The notes beneath the pieces were generated by a model that searched no databases, was not told where the DNA came from, and saw nothing but the letters and a program-made list of their open reading frames with translations. Below, one piece after another: positions 61,001 through 64,000 of a stretch of DNA of 64,000 nt. Position 1 is the first letter of the stretch, and each line of letters begins with the position of its first letter. This stretch comes from Streptomyces sp. CB09001 (lineage in GTDB: Bacteria; Actinomycetota; Actinomycetes; Streptomycetales; Streptomycetaceae): positions 2,418,001 through 2,482,000 of the forward strand of contig NZ_CP026730.1 in the NCBI RefSeq assembly GCF_003369795.1. The letters are read 5' to 3'. Made by a program: the position numbers and the translations under genes.

Positions 61001-61241
61001 TTCCCCCGATTCCGCCACGGGCAAGCGCTACCAGCAGCATGCCGGTCGCGGCTCCCACGTCCTGCTGTTCATGCGCCGGTACTCGACCACGGACACTGGC
61101 AAGTCCCAGCCGTGGATGCTTCTGGGCCCGGCAACGTACGTGGAACACACCGGCAGCAAGCCGATGGCGATCACCTGGCACCTCGATCACCCGCTCCCGG
61201 CCGATGTGTGGTCCTACTCGGCGGCAATTCAGGCGAGTTGA
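58092..61241 (+). CDS. PLD nuclease - SF2 helicase - DUF3427 protein
   Basis: A 1049-residue fusion. After a YEQLVTDRLRGEL start, a phospholipase D-like nuclease domain (about 120-290) carries one HxK motif (RLHAKAWLF) and GSSNLS. The helicase has Walker A AATGTGKT (about 350), motif II VIDEFHHA, GLTATPERMDG and motif VI LQQLGRGLRR. The C-terminal third matches DUF3427 (VHSSYNRSEILAALGV, LFHWESQN, LLGPATYVEHTGSKPM). Such proteins occur in restriction and anti-phage loci. I prefer the GTG at 58092 preceded by GGGGAAAGGGG; an ATG at 58071 is possible. Confidence 0.85.
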   Translation: MEQPRSGEQPVAGVYEQLVTDRLRGELERLEAAGWKAIDTEVGAESSPHVLARHVGDIVARHLNQLRPEHRVPFANRVLESLAAEGGGQGGAEPVSAIAEGPRQLLALAEQEAPGAYAIRPLTPLSETSLLTNSPEDLNLGSELRAELATADRIDLLCAFVKWYGIRVLEDSLLAAKERDVPIRIITTTYMGATDRRALDRLVREFGATVKVNYETRSTRLHAKAWLFRRRTGFDTAYVGSSNLSRAALLDGLEWNVRLSSVATPAVMEKFEATFEAYWNDAAFETYDPDEDGKRLDAALAQAGGTVSTTDLKINLSGLQVHPFPHQRDMLERLSAEREIRGRHRNLLVAATGTGKTVMAALDYRDLSHQATSGRPRLLFVAHRKEILKQSLRTYREVLDDASFGELLYGGADPQEWTHVFASVQSLNVQRLEQLAPDHFDVIVIDEFHHATAGTYRRVIEHFTPKELLGLTATPERMDGLNVQDEFFDGRIAAEMRLWEALENDLLSPFHYFGIPDGTELTNLGWQKGSYADQELGNLLTGNDARARIIVKQVRDKISDPGAMRALGFCVTKAHAHFMADYFRKAGFQAAALDSDSSSEVRAQALRDLQDGKLQVIFSVDLFNEGLDIPHVDTLLLLRPTNSATVFLQQLGRGLRRTDTKPVLTVLDFIGQHRAEFRFEEQFRAMTNLSRNRLVEHIERGFPQLPSGCQIILEGKAKNLVLENIRTQLAATVKTLVKEVKEYSTPLLADYLRESRREIKELYKNGNSWTLVLRRAGLVTEPATPGEEALLKRVHAFLHVDDPERAQAYLSLLADDAPPYGELDQTGQAYARMLFFNLWDNAGGFTSYPEGLATLRPQRALRDELRQVLSYVIDRADHVPIPLSDGLGSVPLKVHSSYNRSEILAALGVARFGGQMPRSFAQGVQWAEEFRTDALLITLEKDEKDFSPTVRYKDYAISPTLFHWESQNAISPDSATGKRYQQHAGRGSHVLLFMRRYSTTDTGKSQPWMLLGPATYVEHTGSKPMAITWHLDHPLPADVWSYSAAIQAS

Positions 61242-61271
61242 TCCAGGTACATCGACCGTGGCCAGAACGGC

Positions 61272-61934
61272 TCAGGGCAGTCGCACTTCGCATTCCGCCT
61301 CGAAGTGCGACTGGGCCCGGTCGAGCGCGTCGTCCACGTCCCATCCTTGCGTGCGGAACCAGTGCAGCAGGTCGGCAATGGCGTTGATCGCGGCATCTTC
61401 CGCCGTAGCCGTCGCCAACCGGCCGGGAACGATCGGCTCCCGGGTCGCCCTCGAATCGCCGTAAAGGCTCAGCACGTCCGCGACTCGCGCCAGCCGCGGC
61501 ACGGGCATGTACTGCCGTTCGACCCGGGTCGCGTCCATGCGGAACTCGCACCAGGTGATTTTGCGATCACCGGAGAGCTCCACGCCCCAGCGCTCACTCA
61601 TGGCGTCGACCAGCGTCATCCCCCGGCCCGCCTCCGCATCGAGAGTCGCGCAGGCGAGCGTCGGGAGGGCACGCGCATCGGGATCGTGAACCTCGATGCG
61701 CAGGTGGGAACCCCCGAGTGAAGCGACCAGTGTGGTCGGCGTCCCCGGCCCGACGTGCTTGATCACATTGGCGACGAGTTCACTTACGCAGAGCTCGGCG
61801 GCATCCGTCAGCTCACGCAGCCCCCAATGCTCCAGGTGGATCCGCAGAGCGCGTCGAAGAGCCCGCACCTGATCGGCCTCCGCCAGAAACGACAGCCTCC
61901 ACGGCTGCGTCGGGCTCCAAAAGGCGTCATCCAT
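61272..61934 (-). CDS. HATPase_c regulatory ATPase with C-terminal extension (cassette 2)
   Basis: A 220-residue protein. The first 145 residues form a GHKL ATPase (LCVSELVANVIKHVGPG N-box, VHDPDARALP, EAGRGMTLVDAMSERWG G2-like). The last 75 are an extension with VVPRLARVADVL-like and AINAIADLLHWFRTQGWDVDDALDRAQSHFEAE segments, absent from the cassette 1 copy. It is divergent from the XRE gene. The start at 61934 follows AGGAC. The partner is unknown. Confidence 0.85.
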   Translation of the reverse strand: MDDAFWSPTQPWRLSFLAEADQVRALRRALRIHLEHWGLRELTDAAELCVSELVANVIKHVGPGTPTTLVASLGGSHLRIEVHDPDARALPTLACATLDAEAGRGMTLVDAMSERWGVELSGDRKITWCEFRMDATRVERQYMPVPRLARVADVLSLYGDSRATREPIVPGRLATATAEDAAINAIADLLHWFRTQGWDVDDALDRAQSHFEAECEVRLP

Positions 61935-61987
61935 GTCCTGTCCACTCCCCGGCGTCGATGCCTCACTGTGATGTGGTCGCGACTCAG

Positions 61988-61998
61988 AGTTGCATTGA
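61988..61998. promoter_or_regulatory. Shared AGTTGCATTGA motif (cassette 2)
   Basis: This motif, 54 bases upstream of the ATPase start, differs at one base from the cassette 1 copy (12337-12347). Here it lies within an AGAGTT...AACTCT inverted repeat. It is a candidate XRE-DUF5753 site. Confidence 0.4.
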
Positions 61999-62132
61999 AA
62001 CTCTCGAAATGGAACTCTCACTAGACGCTGGCAGGGGCACGCAACGTAGTCACGCGCCCCCGGCGCACACCGTCTTGCCGCCGCCACCAGCGGAGCAGCA
62101 CGATCTACTGGACCAACGCGAAGGACTGAGAC

Positions 62133-62975
62133 ATGGCAGTGGGACCCACCACTCGTAGGCGCCAACTCGGCGCCGATCTACGACGGCTCCGGGAACGCAA
62201 GGGACTGACGCTCGAAGAGGCGGGCTCCCGCGTCGGCATCTCGAAGGCGACGTTGAGCCGCTACGAGACGAAAGAGGGCACGGTCAAGTGGCCGGCCGTG
62301 GACGCCCTGTGCCGTGAGTACTCCGCATCGGACGAAGAGCGGCTCGCCCTCGTCGAGTTGGCGAAGGGCGCCAAGATCCAAGGATGGTGGCGATCACTCG
62401 CCGACCCCATCCCCGACTCCATGAACCTGATGCTGACCTTGGAAGACGAGGTCGTACGCGAGGATCACTACGCGTGCATGTACATTCCGGGACTCCTCCA
62501 GACGCGCACCTACGCGGAAGCGGTCCATCGCGCTTCAGAGGTGCAGTGCGACGAACGCGAAGTCCAGCACATGGTCGACATCCGCATGAAGCGCCAGGAG
62601 TTGCTGGAGCGCGAAGAGCCTCCGCGCATCTGGTGCGTGATCGACGAAGCCGCTGTCCGACGCCGGGTCGGAGGCCCTGACGTCATGCGCGAGCAACTCA
62701 CCCACCTGTTGGCCTGTGCGGAGCGACCGCATATCACCATTCAAGTCCTACCGTTCTCCTTGGGAGCACATGCCGCCGCAGTCGGTAGCTTCGTCACCCT
62801 TCGCGGCCAAGCCCGTGAGCTGGACGTCGTCTATGTAGACCTCCTCGGTGGCGGAGTGTTCATGGAGAAGCCGGAGGAACTGGAGCGATATAGGTTGGCC
62901 TTCGACTACCTCAGCGCCCAGGCGCTCGACCTCGAGTCCTCGGTCGAACTCATCGACCGGGTCAGCAAGGAGTGA
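62133..62975 (+). CDS. XRE-family regulator with DUF5753 (WhiJ-like, cassette 2)
   Basis: A 280-residue protein. HTH about 10-65 (LGADLRRLRERKGLTLEEAGSRVGISKATLSRYETKEG), then DUF5753 (YIPGLLQTRTYAEAVH, MVDIRMKRQELLE, DEAAVRRRVGG, IQVLPFSLGAHAAAVGSFVTL). The ATG at 62133 follows AAGGA. It is paired with a DUF397 gene four bases downstream. It is a paralog of the gene at 12464 with the same neighbours. Confidence 0.88.
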   Translation: MAVGPTTRRRQLGADLRRLRERKGLTLEEAGSRVGISKATLSRYETKEGTVKWPAVDALCREYSASDEERLALVELAKGAKIQGWWRSLADPIPDSMNLMLTLEDEVVREDHYACMYIPGLLQTRTYAEAVHRASEVQCDEREVQHMVDIRMKRQELLEREEPPRIWCVIDEAAVRRRVGGPDVMREQLTHLLACAERPHITIQVLPFSLGAHAAAVGSFVTLRGQARELDVVYVDLLGGGVFMEKPEELERYRLAFDYLSAQALDLESSVELIDRVSKE

Positions 62976-62978
62976 GTC

Positions 62979-63185
62979 TTGATAGCTGCCAGCCCTGAGC
63001 CCCGCTGGTTCAAGTCCTCGTACAGCGGGGGCAGCGGCACTGAATGCGTTGAGTGCGCGTACGGCCCATATGGCGCGTTGATACGCGACTCCAAGTGCGC
63101 CGATGGCCCCACACTGGACGTGCGGCTGAGCAGCTGGCGCCTGTTCATCGACTCAGTACGCCACGGCTCGCAGCCGTCCTCCTGA
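62979..63185 (+). CDS. DUF397 protein (cassette 2), TTG start
   Basis: A 68-residue DUF397 protein: PRWFKSSYSGGSGTECVECA, LIRDSKCADGPTL, and a final hydrophobic helix WRLFIDSV. It starts with TTG at 62979, preceded by GGAG from the end of the XRE gene, so it depends on upstream translation. Confidence 0.88.
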   Translation: MIAASPEPRWFKSSYSGGSGTECVECAYGPYGALIRDSKCADGPTLDVRLSSWRLFIDSVRHGSQPSS

Positions 63186-63233
63186 CCGACCGAGGCGGGT
63201 TCGGCCTGTTCATCTCACTCGAAGGGCAAGGTC

Positions 63234-63578
63234 GTGGAGACCGACGCGTACTCACTGTTGCCCTTGCGGGCCGTCGCGGACGTAAGGGCGGCTCTGACGG
63301 CAGACCTCGGGTTCCCAGGTGACAAGGAGAGCTTCGAGAGTGATGTGCAGCGCGCTCTGGAAGGTTCATCGGAGGCCGATCTCGCGGCCGTGGCCACAGT
63401 CGTCGTCGACTACCGAGGACGGATCCGGCTGCGCCAGGACCCCGACTTCGAGACCTCCGTCCAGGAGGGCATCGACCTCACGATGCGACTGAAGCGGGAG
63501 GCCCGGGGTGGATCGGCGATCACCTCGGAGGTTCTCCGACAGCCGACCGAGCGCGGCGGGAGCGCGGGCGGAACGTAG
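63234..63578 (+). CDS. Small hypothetical protein
   Basis: A 114-residue acidic protein (LLPLRAVADVRAALTADLGFPGDKESFESDVQRALEGSSEADLAAVATVVVDYRGRIRLRQDPDFE) with no family I recognise. It starts with GTG at 63234 after AAGG. It lies 48 bases after the DUF397 gene on the same strand and may be part of that unit. Alternating helix and strand patterns suggest a compact fold. Confidence 0.5.
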   Translation: METDAYSLLPLRAVADVRAALTADLGFPGDKESFESDVQRALEGSSEADLAAVATVVVDYRGRIRLRQDPDFETSVQEGIDLTMRLKREARGGSAITSEVLRQPTERGGSAGGT

Positions 63579-63638
63579 TCTGCGGGGGACCGCGCTGAGA
63601 CACATCGCGGCGTCCAGAGGCGTACGTGGGGGCTGGCG

Positions 63639-64000
63639 CTACCGGGGTGAGGACGGGCCGGTCGTGGCGGTGGTCTCGCCCACGCGGGCCTCGAAGCACT
63701 CCCGTTCGCCGTCGGCCGACGCGGGACGGAAGCAGGCCCGTACGGTGGTGCCGGGGCGGGCCTCGGTCATCTCGGTGTAGACGAAGGTGGCCGCGTCGTC
63801 CTTGTTCGCGATGCGCACGTCGTGGGTCGGGCCGCCCGCCGTGACGTCCACCCGGTCGCCGATCTCGGTGGCCCAGGTCCGGGCCCAGCTCGCACCGCAC
63901 TTCTCGCTGTGGCGCAGTTCGACGTGGGCGCCGGTGGCCGTGCGGTACGAGGCGAGGGTGTCGGGGCCGACGCCGCAGATCAGGCGCATCGGGTCCTGGC
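63639..64000 (-). CDS. DUF2690-type protein, 5' part beyond window
   Basis: The reading frame enters from the right edge. About 120 codons are visible: DPMRLICGVGPDTLASYRTATGAHVELRHSEKCGASWARTW, then HDVRIANKDDAATFVYTEMTEARPG and ACFRPASADGERECFEARVG. The paired cysteines and the VELRHSxxCxAxWAR motif match DUF2690, a family of small, often membrane-linked or secreted actinobacterial proteins, frequently fused to an N-terminal XRE domain. The N-terminus lies outside the window. Confidence 0.7.
   Translation of the reverse strand, partial: QDPMRLICGVGPDTLASYRTATGAHVELRHSEKCGASWARTWATEIGDRVDVTAGGPTHDVRIANKDDAATFVYTEMTEARPGTTVRACFRPASADGERECFEARVGETTATTGPSSPR

Overview
The window is a 64 kb piece of a Streptomyces chromosome. 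The evidence is very high G+C coding DNA, frequent GTG/TTG starts with GGAGG-type ribosome binding sites, a SARP regulator, TTA (bldA-type) codons limited to a few regulatory or secondary-metabolism genes, two WhiJ/AbaA-like regulator cassettes, and the developmental cell-surface glycan locus cslA-glxA. From memory, the order diguanylate cyclase, pectate lyase, amino-acid ABC transporter, LPMO, cslA, glxA resembles the SCO2817-SCO2838 stretch of S. coelicolor; this could not be checked here.

Region 1 (1-11.8 kb) is accessory. It holds what looks like one edge of a secondary-metabolite locus: a SARP activator, a DHA2-type exporter with a MarR repressor, an ABM-type monooxygenase, two metallo-beta-lactamase-fold enzymes, an acyl-CoA/AMP ligase and two SnoaL-like proteins. 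The SARP, the exporter and one hydrolase each contain one TTA codon, so bldA tRNA probably gates regulator, export and tailoring together. No core synthase lies inside the window. A TetR/NmrA-like divergent pair with a perfect operator and a DHFR-like reductase follow.

Region 2 (11.8-25 kb) holds the first ATPase/XRE-DUF5753/DUF397 cassette, a methyltransferase/TetR divergon with tandem operators, a luciferase-like oxidoreductase, a PAS-GGDEF-EAL protein (probably CdgA), an M6-like secreted protease, a tRNA-Lys overlapped by a primase/polymerase-like CDS, a pectate lyase, and a possible structured RNA.

Region 3 (23.3-33.6 kb) is a catabolic/transport island. It has two Asp/Glu-racemase-fold paralogs, a D-2-hydroxyacid dehydrogenase, an amidase, a DUF3830 protein, an Ehu-type ABC transporter (BCDA) and an IclR regulator. 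An IS481-family element has inserted in it at a CTAG that also provides two stop codons.

Region 4 (33.7-42.4 kb) is the hyphal glycan locus: LPMO, a band-7 protein, an NlpC/P60-like cell-wall protein, CslA, GlxA and a GH6 endoglucanase, with two more identical tRNA-Lys genes.

Region 5 (42.4-52.2 kb) holds a class E/F sortase with a secreted partner whose ribosome binding site sits in a hairpin, a HAD phosphatase, a broken MmyB-like regulator beside a tandem duplication, a ROK repressor with a Gfo/Idh oxidoreductase, and assorted metabolic genes plus a YidC remnant.

Region 6 (52.2-64 kb) looks like a defence/resistance island. It has a trypsin-STAND-beta-propeller protein, a rifampin ADP-ribosyltransferase, a Vsr-type endonuclease and a PLD-helicase-DUF3427 protein. 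The second ATPase/XRE/DUF397 cassette follows, and a DUF2690 protein runs off the right edge.
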